A stretch of 64,000 nt of DNA from Sordariomycetes sp. S80-01Y (GCA_037042185.1 JAXQJY010000021.1:248001-312000); one strand, 5' to 3'. Positions 37,572-50,175 are shown, counted from the stretch's first letter. Notes: a model not told the origin generated them from the sequence alone. Numbers and translations are program-made.

Positions 37572-40500
37572 ATGGCTGATCGAGCCCCATCATCGGCTTC
37601 AAGACGCCTGGACCTGCGAGCCAAACCACCCGAACCACCAAATAAACCCAGGCCCCAGACCGACGCGCGCTATGCCAGTGTAGATCGAAAGCGAAGCGCA
37701 CGCGACATAATGGCGGGTGACATACACGCGAAATCCCCGTCAGGGACACCGACCGACTCATCGAAGGCGCCTGCTATGGCGCCATCAGAGAGCGCTCCGG
37801 AAGGCTCCACGGTCCCCAGCAAACCGACCGCACCATGGGGTGCCAGCAGTCCCCAGTATTTCGACAACGACACCGACGACTTCAAAGCACAGAATTCGAC
37901 GTCATCGCAAAAACAGCTGAACGAGTATCGCGAGAAACTCGCTCGCGACCTTGGACGGCGAGAGTTGTCAGCAAGAGGGCTCCTTCTCAATTCGTCAGGC
38001 AAGCGCGTTTCACCTATCGAGGAGGAGAACCCCCAAGTGTCACTGCCACCAGCCCTCAACACGACCGCCACGAATGCGTCCACCGAGTCCGGAAATACAA
38101 TTCGCGGTGGGATGACGCCCGCCAATGTGGCCAACACGCCCTCGTACCCGTTTCCTAGAATGGCGGCCGGGGCGCATGGCGCGAAGGCGCTGGCTTGGGC
38201 ATCAGGAAGCGGATCGAGGCCATCACATATGGCTTCCTTTGAGCCGCCTGGCGCTGCTCAGGATAGAGTTCTGTCCAACAACTCGACCCCAGCTTCGACC
38301 TTCACATTCAACCCGCCGGGTGCATCACCGGACCCAGAGAATCTCGGCTTCCCCAACCCTAACTTGTACGACCTGTCGCTGATGCTATCAGCTGAACCTG
38401 GGCTGGATGCCTGGTGGAACACCGTTGTCGAGATTATGAAGGAGGTCTACAGCGCCGAGAGGGTGACGCTCTCGGTGCCAGCAGACACTACAGATATAGA
38501 GAACGTGCCATGGGGCCAAAAAGCGACGTACAATAGGCAGCTTGGGGATGGGTTGAGTTTGGGTTATCTAGGGAAGAGCGGCAGTGCCTTACCTACCAGT
38601 GATGAACCGACACCGCTCAGTCAGACGCAGGCTGACCGCGACGAGACTACCAAGCTTCCCACACCCCAACGACCTAACCTGATGACTCGACACTCTTGGA
38701 CGGGTCACGATGCCAGCCAGGAACACTCGCAGTCCCAAACTGGGTCATCTTCGACACGGCCGTCGTACTTGGCCAGGAGTAGGAGCTATTGGCCCTCCGT
38801 CCACAGTCCTGAGGCTTTTGAGAAGCGACTCAGCCACATGGCTCTTGAGGAACACGACATGTTGGAAGAGAACGTGCCGCTGTGGCAAGCCCCATATCAG
38901 GAAAGAGAGGAGACAAAAGGCAGGGTGTTACCCATTCTGCAAGCCCTGGACTACGAAGCCGATCCCCTTATCGACCATGCTGGCGTTCTGAGGGTACTAG
39001 AAAGAGGCAAAGCTGTGACGCTGACAAGAACATACCCCTATCTTGAAAACAGCCCAGCAGCCGAAACTCAGAATTCTACCACAAAACCGACCGATGATCT
39101 ACACAGGAAGCCCAGCAAGCCGTCTCGCGCCAGCTCAACCTCCAAGCGATCTTCGTTGTTTGGCTCAGGTTCCGGAACGACTTCTCATGCGTCGAGCGCG
39201 GGGGCGGGAAAGCCAGGCTCGGCGGAGAAGGGCAGGAACTTGAATATCAGTATGGACGAGGATGAGCCTCGGCCACCAACCCCAAAGTATGAGGAATATG
39301 AGCAGGCGCCACCATCGCCATGGTCCCAGTCGCCGGCGCCTTCACCAGCTGTGCGCACTGATACCAAGGAGAACCCGTTTTTCATGGATGCTACCGTGGA
39401 CGAGGACTCCTTCAACCCGGGGTCGGCCCCGGCCGACTACACCGGACTGCCGCCGCCCGAAGCGATTGGGGTCGATAATTCGTGGACTGTGTTGCACATA
39501 CCCCTAACGCACGTACTTCAGTCAAGGCCTTTTCGACGCTTTAAACTCGACAGTTCAGCTATGGATCAGAAATCACGGGGCCATGGACAACAAGATCCGA
39601 ACGACACATTTGGTGGGAGGAGCTCGCCGGACAGCCTATCCAAGGGTAAAGCCCCTGCGCCCATCGCGATCCTTTCCATCCTCAGTCCCGTAATTCCATA
39701 CCCGTCCAACCTGCGACACTCCTTGGAGCACTTAGCACCGCACATGGCGACATCGTTCTCTTTGTGTCGTCACTATGAAAACTTGGAAACTGAGCTCGCT
39801 GGGCTGCAAAGGCGTCGGCCCTCAGCTACAGGGTTTGGTGCTGTTGCGACAGACGGTCGTCCGCTGACCCAGCCATTCACGACCGCCGACATTGGTCGTC
39901 AACAATCGCACTGCGGCAGCATGACTAGTCCGAGTGAGTACTCGGGCGTCTCAAAGAGCATGACCGGCTCCCCTGCCGGTACGCCCGGCTGGGATCAGGC
40001 CTCGCTTAGCAGCATCGCGAACAAGAGGCAACCGGCAGCGAGTCCAGCAGCACAGTCGCACGAGGCTGAAGGATACTTCAGTAGCAAACAGAGACCTTCG
40101 GTATCGCGCCATGAAACCTTTGGCGGCAGTTCGAGTATGAGACTGGGGAAGGAAATCTTGCCGGAAGATAAGCGTCACTCCCGCTTATCGGCTTCCAAGG
40201 CCGCCTCAGACGTGCAATCTACTGGGGAGACGGCCGATAAGGCAGCTGTCGAGACAGACGAGGGCGCTTCTGAATCAATTGGCGCCCGCTCCTCAAAAAG
40301 CACTCAAGGTAGCGGTTCAGTCGTTGCAGAGGAACCCTTCGAAGATTCGAAAGACAAGCTCTCGGAATCATCGAGACAAGGCCAGCGTCACCATGGCCAC
40401 ACCATGCTTCATAGCTATGGGGCAGACTTTTCATCAACTTTCCAGTCCCTGCCCCCGAGCTCAAGCCTGCACAGTAGACCGACACCGTTGACGACACCTA

Positions 40501-43500
40501 GCCGGGGTATGTCGTACATGGCACCTATGGACCAAGGAGAGGATCTTCGCCCTCCAACTGTTAGGTTGAAGGGCTTGGTCCTGGATGCTCTTCCTGCCCA
40601 CATTTTCGTGGCCCTTCCCCAGACTGGCGAGATCGTGTGGGTGAACAGCCGCTACCTATCCTATCGTGGCCAGACGGTTGCCGACTTAACAGAGGATCCG
40701 TGGAGCAGCATACATCCAGATGACTGCGATGACTATCTCAAGGGCTGGGCCCATTCGCTGCGGACTGGCGAGCAATTCTCGACAACGGTGCGCATAAAAC
40801 GATTCGATGGCCAATATCGCTGGTTCTACGCTCGAGCAGTGGCCTCAAAGGACAAGCGCGGTGTGATACAGCAATTCCTCGGCTCATACATGGACATTCA
40901 CGACCAACACATTGCCGAGCTGAAGGCGGCACGGCAAGAGGAGATTGAAGCCTCGGAAGCCAAGCATCGCCTGCTGGCCAATCTCATACCACAGATCATC
41001 TTCACCGCCACCGAGGAGGACGGAGTTACCTTTGCAAACGAGCAATGGCTCTCGTACACTGGCCAGTCTTTCGAAGACTCCCTCGGACTCGGGTTCCTAG
41101 ATTTTGTGCATCCTGAGGACCTAGCAAGATGCCGCATTCCTACGGATCAACCGCCTACGCCGCTCGCGCCGAGACAAGCGACATTCAAGAAGAGCCAACA
41201 GGATTCTTCCGCAAATTCGGAAACTTCCGCATCCACCGTCCACTCGCCACGAGCGACGGACTCGAATCTCAGAGGCGTTCACCAGGCGCTATCGAGACAC
41301 AATAGCTCTGGGAACTCTTCAATTTACGAACTACCATCGGCCGACCTCAGCGAGCTCGCAAAGAAAGGTATCATCAAGGTTGGCAAGGATAGTAACGGCC
41401 GCCCCTCATATACCACCGAGGTCCGCCTGCGATCAAAGAAGGGCGAGTACAGGTGGCATCTCATCAGGTGCGTCGAAATCGATACGATCGACTTTGGCAG
41501 CGGCGCCAGCTCCTACTTTGGCTCCGCCACCGACATCAACGATCACAAAATTCTGGAAACGAAGCTCAAGGAAGCCATGGAATCAAAGAGTCGCTTCCTG
41601 AGCAACATGTCGCACGAGATTCGTACTCCCCTGATTGGAATTTCAGGCATGGTGAGCTTCTTGCAAGATACTGTCCTGAACGAAGAGCAGCGTGACTACA
41701 CCAACACCATCCAAACCAGCGCCAACAGCCTCATCATGATCATCAACGACATTCTGGATCTCTCCAAGGTCGATGCCGGCATGATGAAGCTCAAGTTCGA
41801 ATGGTTCCACACTCGGTCCTTAATCGAGGATGTGAACGAGCTGGTCTCGACAATGGCCATCGCTAAGGGGCTTGAGCTCAACTACCTGGTTGAAGCTGAT
41901 GTGCCAGCCTATGTAAAGGGCGACAAGGTTCGTATCCGCCAAGTGCTTCTCAACATCATTGGCAACGCGATTAAATTCACTGCGACGGGCGAGGTTTTCA
42001 GCCATTGCAAGGTTGTATCAAGGGACGTTTCGGGGGATGGCGAGCATGAGATTATGCTCGAGTATTCCATCATAGACACCGGTCAAGGCTTCAACAAGCA
42101 GGAGGCCGAGATGATCTTCAAGCCTTTCAGCCAGATAGATGGCAGCAGCACCCGACAGCATGGGGGGAGTGGTCTTGGTCTAGTCATCTCGAAGCAGCTT
42201 GTCGAGCTACACGGAGGCAAGATCGCTGGTTCTTCGGAGCCTGGCAAAGGGTCGACGTTCACATTCACCGCCCGCTTCTCTCTTCCAACACCCGACGACC
42301 ATCCCGACCTGCCCGGCAGCCCTGCGACGACGATGTACTCTGCAACCTCTCGACAGCCATCAACTGAAGACATCCCTGGCAACTTCCAACCGCTGCCGGC
42401 ACCGAAGCAGCTTCGCGAAGTGGAGGAAGCCACCGCCGTCAGCATGGACCACGAGTCTGGGTCTCCCGTGGTGACCTCCAACGGTAGCTCCAATCCCTCA
42501 GTTCAGTCGGCCAGGTCGCATGCTACGGACAAGTCGTCCGTTACGTCTGTGAACACGGGACTGGCTCGATTTAGCGAGGCTGCCAAAGCTAGCGGTCAGG
42601 ATCTCTCTCAGATGAAGCTCGAGATGCCTTCCGGGAGGAGCTCACCGGGCAGGGCGGCAACTCCATCGCAGTCCACTCATGGGCCCGGCGATCTACGACC
42701 TCCGATGTACTCTATATTAATTCTTTGTCCGCAGAAGTATAGCCGAGAGGCTACCGCACAGCACATTGAGATGACGATACCTTCAGACGTCCCGCATCAG
42801 ACCACCGCAGTGGAGAGTGTCGAAGAAGCTCAGAAATACATCAGCGGCCCCGATCCGATCAAATTCACGCATATTGTGATCAACCTGGGCTCCGCTGAGG
42901 CGGTTCTGGAGCTGATGGACCAGATTTCTCTGTCTCAGAAGATCGACAAGACTACGATTCTAGTTCTTTCGGACTCGGTGCAGAGACAAGCTGTGCTCAA
43001 GCTTGCGGCCAACACGGCTCACGACCAGGTCTTCTCGAACAACCAGGTCACCTTCATCTACAAACCGGTTAAGCCTTCTCGCTTTGCAGTCATTTTCGAC
43101 CCCAACAAGATACGCGACCTGAGCATCGACCGCAACCGCTCAACCGCCCAGCGGATGGTGGAGACTCAAAAGGCTAGCTACCTAGAAATCGAGAAACGGA
43201 TGGGCAACAAGGGTTACAAGGTACTGCTGGTCGAGGACAATCCTGTTAACCAGAAAGTGCTCATGAAGTATCTCAAGAAGATTGGGGTGGAAGTTGATGT
43301 TGCGGCTGATGGAGCTGAGTGCACCGATAAGGTCTTGTCAAAGTCCCATACGCACTACTCCTTGATCTTGGTAAGCTCCCCCTTTTCGCGTACACATATC
43401 GGCCCTCACTAACGCGCCCCAGTGCGACCTCCACATGCCGCGCAAAGACGGATACCAAGCTTGCCGCGAAATCCGCCACTGGGAGAAAGTGGCCAATTTC

Positions 43501-43641
43501 CCCAGCCTGCCCATCATCGCCCTGTCTGCCAATGTCATGGCCGACGTGCAGGAGAAGTGCGTCGCCGCTGGCTTCTCTGACTACATCACCAAACCAGTCG
43601 ACTTCGTTGACCTCAGCAGAGCCATGGCTAAGTTCTTTTGA
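37572..43641 (+). CDS. Hybrid histidine kinase with two PAS domains, pseudo-receiver and receiver
   Basis: Phosphorelay sensor of 2005 aa from exons 37572-43370 and 43423-43641 (intron donor GTAAGC, branch CACTAACG, acceptor CCCCAG). The amino half is largely disordered but holds a split GAF-like region (AWWNTVVEIMKEVYSAERVTLS at about 270-300 and a return near 695-743). PAS domains follow at about 1000-1110 and 1128-1323, the second split by a Ser-rich insert. HisKA has NMSHEIRTP with phospho-His1348; the HATPase has IGNAIKFT, DTGQGF and GGSGLGLV. A degenerate receiver (1714-1850) precedes a full receiver (from about 1890) with VEDNP and phospho-Asp1935 in CDLHMP; DYITKPV supplies the lysine. 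The architecture resembles fission-yeast Mak1-type PAS kinases, but I do not assign a class firmly. It is soluble, since no transmembrane helices are seen. Confidence 0.94.
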
Positions 43642-44212
43642 TGGGCCGCAAGACGTTATAGAGTCGACCGGACGCGCATGAGCGGCCGGCTATAGACAAA
43701 AGGGATATAGACAGTGCTGCATTTGCTTGAGCTGTCCGCATTGTTTCCTCAAGAGGTGCACGGAGCTGGACGGCGAACCTCGACCTTTCAAACTATGTCT
43801 TACTGGAGACTTGGTCCTTTTTGTTTTTCTGCTTTCAGGCACACACCATTTGTATTCCTACCACTGCTAGGCGAACGGGGCGGGGTCTCGGTTAGGCAAG
43901 GGGTTATCTGGAGTTTTCTTCCCTGCATTGGTCATGTACTTCTTCTCTTTCCTTGTTAGGGGGGCTCGGGTGCATTGCAAGAGTGTGCTACTCTCGGTGG
44001 AGCTAATTGGAATTCGGTTCAACATGTCTCGATGCTTCAGTTCCGTGCCTTGAAAATGATCTGACTTGTCGGCACAGCGTGGCGTAGTGGCAGGCGGGGG
44101 ACTCATCAACATTCAAAACGTGTGTGGGTGGTACCTCAGAAAAGTCGCTTGGAGTTTCCCATCATGCTAGCTCTATACCTGGTATATACCCCCAAACGGG
44201 CGATCAACTTCT
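43642..44212. other. Convergent 3' region
   Basis: 571 bp between the second histidine kinase and the convergent phosphatase-family gene. No gene recognised; T-rich stretches suit 3' untranslated sequence. Confidence 0.6.
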
Positions 44213-45742
44213 TCAATAGACACTGCCTCGAATACTACGGTCCTCCCTCTCAGCTCTGTCCAAGTCGTCATCTTCCGCCTTGTCCTCGGCCTCCTCCTGC
44301 GGGCCCATATCTCCCAGCCTCATCACCCCCGCGTGCTGCTGCTCCTGCTGCTGCTGCTGCTCCTGCTCCTCAGCCTCGATGCGCTCCGCATTCGCGACCC
44401 GTATCCTGGCGTTGAGCGAGTCCAGCCTCTTGTACACGGGCCGCCGCGGCCCGTGGTAGTGCTCGTCGTCCGAGTTGGCCTCGGTGTCGCTGCCCGCCGT
44501 GGATGCGTGGCCCGAGTACGTGCCCCCTCCGTCGCGGCCGACGTGCAGGTGCGTCCTGGGCACGTCCAGGGAGTTGGAGTCGCTCTGCTCGCCCTTGTCG
44601 GCGCGGCGTATCTCCGTGGTGGTGGTCCGTATCAGGTTGGGCTTCCCATCGTCTGGGACCTCGTCATCCCCATCGTCGTCGTCGTCGTCATCGCTGCTCT
44701 GCGGCCACCGCGAGATCTGTGTTGTGGTCGTTGTCGTGATGCTCTCGGCGTCCGCCTTGGCAGCATCCTTCTCCCTGAGCACCTCCAAATCCTCTCGTTT
44801 CTTGACGTAGTGGCGGCTGTGGTTGCAGCCGTTGGGACAGCCGCCCCAGCGACGGGTGGTGACGGTGTAGGACTTTGCCCTGCCGCGGCCGTCCTGCTTT
44901 CCTTCCTTTGTCTCCCCATTCTCCTTGCCCTCGCCGTTCTCCCTGGGGCTGGCCTCGCCGTTCGGGTCCCGCTCCTTGGCCTCGCGCGCCTCCTTAAGTG
45001 CTCGCTCGCGTCGCAGGTCGGACCACGTCCGCAGGTTGTTCTCGAGGAGGTACTTGCCATTCTCCTGGCGTCGCATGATGAGGAACTCGCAGTGGTTCAC
45101 GTTGCGGAGGTCCTCAAAGTACTCGACGCTGAAGTGGTACCACTTCATGAGGAAGACCCTCGACATCAGGCCATGGGTGACGAGGACGCAGACGCTGGCG
45201 AAGTCGTCCTCGCCAAACTGGCGCCACAGGCTCTCGTTGAAGCCCGAGATCCTGTCGTAGGCGTCGGCTGCGCTCTCGCCGTTGGGTATCCGGTAGAAGA
45301 AGTGGCCGTAGTCGGCGCGCTCCTGCCACATCCTCTCCATCTCGGCGCTGCAGGGCTGGAAGTTGCCGAAGTCCTGCTCTCGCAGCCTGGGCTCCTCGTA
45401 GACCTTGATGCCGGAGCGCCTGAAGGGCGAGGGGTCGGGGTCGTCGGAGGTCAGCCCCTCGAGGATGCCCTCTGTGGTCTCGCGCGTGCGGCGGTAGGGC
45501 GAGGTGAAGAAGTGCAGGGTGTCGGTTGGGCGCAGGAGGTTGCGCAGGGCGTGGCCGGCGGCATGGGCTTGGGTGTGGCCGAGGGCCGTCAGCTTGACGC
45601 GGTGGTCGGGGGTTGTCTGGTGGATCTCGCGAGATTCTTGATGCTGGGTTAGCGAAGGTTATTTCGACCTGCGGGCGGACGACGTACTGTTACCCTCGCT
45701 CTGGGCGTGGCGGATGAGGATGATGAGGCGTGGTTTGGCCAT
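44213..45742 (-). CDS. Histidine phosphatase superfamily protein (Det1-like)
   Basis: Phosphoglycerate-mutase-fold phosphatase related to yeast Det1 (YDR051C). Exons 45742-45688 and 45636-44213 give 492 aa. The intron donor is GTACGT. The AAG acceptor at 45637, rather than the nearer-consensus CAG at 45644, is required by frame and gives the family block RHAQSEGN-KSREIHQTTPDH. Catalytic His12 lies in IRHAQSEGN, and the second active-site His173 in VTHGLMSR; SPYRRTRET supplies an arginine and RLREQDFGNF the acid side. The catalytic part ends near residue 230. The rest is low complexity: Glu/Lys-rich helix, a Cys/His patch (GGCPNGCNHSRH), seven aspartates, and glutamine runs encoded by CAG-type repeats. 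Yeast Det1 is shorter, so the long tail is a filamentous-fungal extension. The substrate is unknown. Confidence 0.92.
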
Positions 45743-47587
45743 GGTGGTGGTGGTGGTGGTGGTCGCAGGGAGGGGCTGCGCGGGGCAGCTTTCGGGTTTT
45801 CTTTTCCAAGCTGGGGAGGGCTTCTGTCGTCTATACGCTCAGTGCTGTGCTGTACTTTTTCTTTCGTCAAAGGGGGATGTCGGGGGTGGTTTGTAATGCT
45901 GAGGGAAGTCGAGGGTGTGGCGAAGAAGAGTGCAGATGCGAGTTTGGAGTCGTCGACCAACAGCGGTGCGGGTATCTGTAAGCGTAAGGAACCTTAGTTG
46001 AGCCGCCGCGGCCGGGCCCCTCCAAACTGCCTACCGTCCCGCCAGGCGTTTCACGGGGGGGCATAGGGGCCCGATGTCGCACAGGTGCTGTATCAGACAT
46101 GAGGGCGCGAACTGGTCTGTCCTGAGCGCTGCTGCTGCTGCATCTACCGTCGTCACTGCCCGCTGGTGGTCGCACCGCGAGGTTTCATTGCCAAAGGATG
46201 TGCGCGCGCAACTCGGTAGATGCGGAGAATAAGCTCAGGCACCGCATCCCACTGGCACCGGCCCAGCGGCCCCCCGGACGTCCTGGACTCGGACCCTGCA
46301 GCTAATTATAGCGCCGGCACCGGAGGGGGTTCTACGGAGTGCTGCTACTATAGTTAGTGCGCGGGCCGGAAGAGGAGTGGGGCAGCTGCCCGTCGAGACA
46401 CCACCGTTCCTTCCCGGGGCGTCGACGGGATGCAATGGGTGACATGTGACTTCACGCAACGGCCGTCAGGCAGGAGCCACTGTGCTCATTGCTTCTACTG
46501 CTGCTTCTGCTTCCGTCTGTACGAGCCCACACTAACACCGTTGCGCGCAAAGCACCCAAGTACCTACAACAGCGGCGTGGGAATCTGTCTTGCATTGTTG
46601 GTTTTCGGCGTTGTTAAGTCCGGGATATTCAGACTTCTAGAACAGACTCAATGATTAAACACATACGGTGGGTGGGAGTGAGATCATGCACAACGCCTTT
46701 CTAGGCTCGATGCTGCCAGCAAAGTACTCACTGCCGTTCACGTCCAAGCCTGACAGCGTAGACGTCGAGGCCGAGAGCAGGGCGAGCTATTGGCTATCCA
46801 AGACCACGAGGCCGGATGAGGAAGTCAGTTGCTTCGCAGGCTGCTCCAACAAACCGCTCGAGCTGCTGTGCATCATGTTCAGCACCGCAAAGCAACATGG
46901 CTCGATGATGTTTGACGAGGACACCCTCAGCCCCCTGAGAACATCCTTGAAATCTCGATTTAATGTCCTCCAACAGCGGGAGCTCCTTCGTCGGGAGGAT
47001 ATTGCACGAGGAAACTCTTCTCCATACCAACTCCCGGTAGAGCGTGTGGCCCCAGTCCACTCCGACCCATCTTCATCATGTCCTACCACGCCGATCCGAG
47101 CTGCGGCCAAAGGAGGTCCTGGTGGGCAGGGGATGGGATTGCACTGCGCTTAGACCGGCAAAGAGCAACCAAATAAGCACTGGGAGATCAGTGTCAAGTT
47201 CAATGAAGAATATCAAGCTCTATATTTCAGGAAGCGAGTGTGAGGCACAAGACAACATGAGCGAGCGCGAGCGTCCTGCCGGTGGAGTGGAGCTACCAGT
47301 ACAACTTGAGCTGCCCCACCATGAAATAGTTTCGGCCAGGCAACTCGAACCACCCAACTCCGACCTTCGCCAGAACCTCCCAGCCCTCACCTTCTCGCGC
47401 GAAACGACCACCGCCATCGCCATTGGAAAACTGCGTGCTCCCCACCATCTGGACCTGAACCAGCGCGACCCGCACAAAACCCTACAAACAACGACTCCAA
47501 GCGGCGCAAAGACCCCAAACCTACCCGCGCAGCCGCGCCACCACATCCCCCCATTCACCACCATCCACCCCATCACCACCGTCAGCC
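45743..47587. other. Divergent intergenic region
   Basis: About 1.8 kb between the phosphatase gene and the PRKRIP1-like gene. An open frame at 46668-47153 (plus) has no recognisable domain and is not annotated. A run of CACC/CCAACA-type sequence just before 47588 looks like a leader. Confidence 0.5.
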
Positions 47588-48172
47588 ATGTCCGCCGAAA
47601 CCCCCGAGAGCGTCCCGACCTCGGCGGACCGTCGCTCCCACCGCCCGACCAAGAAGCGCGCCCTGACGCCCAACTCGGCGCAGGCCGCGTCCCTCGACGC
47701 CCTCTTCGCGCGCCCCGACGCGCCCATCGCCGTCGGCCCGCCGTCGGGATCCGGCAGCGCCAAGTACCAGCCGCCCGAGGTGGTCAACAACGTCCAGGGC
47801 TCGTCGGCCGGCGCGGGCTCGGGCGAGTTCCACGTCTACAAGGCCGCGCGCCGGAGGGAGTACGAGCGCCTGCGCGAGATGGACGCCGAGGTGCGCCGCG
47901 AGCGCGACAGGGAGGGCTTCGAGAAGGAGCGCGAGGAGAGGCTCCGCAAGGACGACGAGAGGACCCGCCGGAACAGGGAGAAGAGGGAGAAGCAGAGGGC
48001 CCGCAAGGCTAAGAAGGGCAAGCCCGGTGCCAAGGTCGCGGCGAGGGCCGCGCCGACGAGGAGAGATGACGATGAAGACGGCGAGGACGGAAGGGAAGGG
48101 GAGGGCATGGAGGGCGTGCAGGATGCAAAGGCCGTGGAGCAGCCTGGTCTGGTCATTCACGACGATGACTGA
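47588..48172 (+). CDS. PRKRIP1/DUF1168 family splicing-associated protein
   Basis: Single-exon gene of 194 aa. The family hallmark PPEVVNNVQGSSAGAGSGEF (62-81) is followed by HVYKAARRREYERL and a long basic/acidic helix to about residue 145 (RRERDREGFEKEREERLRK, KKGKPGAKV), then an acidic tail ending HDDD. In humans the homologue is a spliceosomal component seen in catalytic complexes near U2 snRNA; a nuclear RNA-processing role here is inferred from family. An upstream in-frame extension is not needed: the ATG at 47588 (GTCAGCC-ATG) begins where family members begin. It converges on the CCT3 gene, with 193 bp between stop codons. Confidence 0.95.
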   Translation: MSAETPESVPTSADRRSHRPTKKRALTPNSAQAASLDALFARPDAPIAVGPPSGSGSAKYQPPEVVNNVQGSSAGAGSGEFHVYKAARRREYERLREMDAEVRRERDREGFEKEREERLRKDDERTRRNREKREKQRARKAKKGKPGAKVAARAAPTRRDDDEDGEDGREGEGMEGVQDAKAVEQPGLVIHDDD

Positions 48173-48365
48173 GAGGGCGCGGCGCGCGAGCCCATGTACG
48201 AGCAGAAGTGTAAAACACAATGAGATACCCAAAAGCAGGTCATTTTGCACATCATCAACTTCCATCTTCATCGAGTCCTTTTTGGTCTATTTCTTAAACG
48301 TGTCCGGCTTCTTCTGGCCAGGTGGCGTACTCATATCTAGACTCCTCGCGCACACACCCTCCGCA

Positions 48366-50175
48366 TTACTCCTCGCCAGCACCGCCGGTTCCGAGCCCTG
48401 CTTGCCCCTTCCTGGCAGAGCAGATGTCGTCGACTCTCAGCAGCAAGCAGGCAGCCTGTGTCTCATTAGTCTGGATCCCAAAGAAACGTCCATGGTATTA
48501 CTCACCTCAATGGCCGTCTTGATGCTCTGCAGCTTGATAGCCTCGGGCTCCCACACGCCGTACTCCTTCATGTCTGCGATGGCGCCAGTGTCGCCGTTGA
48601 CGCCGAACGAGCTGCCGCCCTCGGCCTGCTTCGCCCGCAGCTCTGTCAAGACGCGGACGGGGCTCTTTCCAGCGTTCTGCACCAATGTCCTCGGGATGAC
48701 CTCGAGCGCGTCCGCGACAGCCTTGTACGGCCACTGCTGCACGCCCTCGATGCTCTTCGCCATCTCCCTCAACCGCACGGCGACGGCCATCTCAGTGGCG
48801 CCGCCTCCTGGCGACAGGCGGGGGTGGAACATGACGTTGCGCGCGACGCCCATGGCGTCTTGCAAGTTGCGCTCGATCTCGTTGAGGATGTCCTTGGAGG
48901 GACCGCGCAGCAGAACAGTGCAAGCCTTGGGGTCCTTGCAGCCGGTCAGGAAGGAGAAGTACTCGTCGCCGATCTTCTCAATCTCGAACAGGCCGCAGCC
49001 GGTACCGACGTCGGACTCGACAAGGTCCTCCACCCGGTTGACGATGGTGGCGCCGGTGGCACGGGCTATGCGGTTGTTGTCCGTCTTGCGCACGCGGCGC
49101 AGGGCTGTGATGTTGGCCTTGATGAAGAAGTGCTGCGCAAGATCCGACACGCCCTTCTCGGTGATGACCAGGTCGGGCTTGACGGCAATGATAGCATCGC
49201 ACATGGCCTTGACTTGCTCCTCCTCAATCTGCAGAATGCGGTTCCAGTCGTCCTCTTTCGAGATCTCAATGTTAGTCTGCGACTCGCCCTTCTTGTACTC
49301 CAGCGTGCAGTCCAGCAGAACCACCCTGGGGTTCTCGATCCGCCTCCTCATCTTGGGGTGTGTGATGTCCTTGTTCAGCATGACGCCGTCCAGCACTGTG
49401 CTGTCCTCAATCTCGCCTCCAGGTACCTTCTCCACGCGGGCGTAGCGCTTGATGTCAACCTCGGTCTTGCCGTTGCCGGCCTCCCAAGTGACGGTGCGCA
49501 CGGCCTTGAGGGCCAGCGAACACATCTGGTCCATCCAGCGCGAGACAAACTTTGTGCCGATGGAAGACGAGATGAGCTTGGCCATGGCCTCGTCGTCGTT
49601 GATGTCGATGGGGTTGGAGATCTCGTCGATGATCTCGAGAGCGTCCTTCAGGGCGCGCTTGAAGGCGGAGATGATGACGACGGGGTGGATGTTCCGCTCG
49701 AGCTGGGGCAGCGCATGCGCCAGGATCTCACCAGCCATGATAATGACGCTGGTCGTGCCGTCACCGACCTCCTCGTCCTGTGTCCTACTCAACTCGATCA
49801 TGCTCTTGGCCGCCGGGTGCGACACCTCGATCTCTCGCAGAATGGCGTGGCCGTCATTGGTGAGCACGATACCGCCCATGGGATCCAGAAGCATCTTCAG
49901 CATGGCCTTGGGGCCCAGACACGATCGAATAATATCGGCGACGCTGTTTTCTTCGGTTTAGTGGGGTGCCTTCGACGGGGAGGGGCGGTCAGGGAAAGGG
50001 GGGGTTCTCGTACGTCTTTGCGGCGGCGATGTTGGACATCTGAGCTTTGCGTCCGACCTGCCTGTCACCGGCATTGGTGTCTGCGTGGCGTTGTCAGCTT
50101 GGGGGCTCGGCTGCGAAAAGCTGTGAGCTCAGGATATTGGGAGGACGCACTCATTACCAGCACGGGGGCCTGCAT
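48366..50175 (-). CDS. CCT3: T-complex protein 1 subunit gamma (CCT3)
   Basis: Subunit of the cytosolic TRiC/CCT chaperonin that folds actin, tubulin and other proteins using ATP. Four exons, 50175-50151, 50080-50014, 49943-48506 and 48455-48366, give 539 aa, the normal length. The first exon has only 25 bases (MQAPVLVM), then donor GTGCGT. Exon 2 carries NTNAGDRQVGRKAQ. Exon 3 has LGPKAMLKMLLDPMGG, TNDGHAIL, the nucleotide-binding GDGTTS and the late GGGATEMAV motif. The last intron (GTGAGT to ACACAG) leads to AACLLLRVDDI and the tail GLGTGGAGEE. All ATPase signatures look intact, so this is a housekeeping gene. Confidence 0.97.

Noticed and set aside
44333-45652. 439-aa open frame on the plus strand
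   Set aside because: Antisense shadow of the histidine-phosphatase gene; low-complexity Leu/Val-rich translation with no domain.
46668-47153. 161-aa open frame upstream of the PRKRIP1-like gene
   Set aside because: No recognisable domain, and overlapping minus-strand frames of similar quality. Kept only as a note in the spacer entry.
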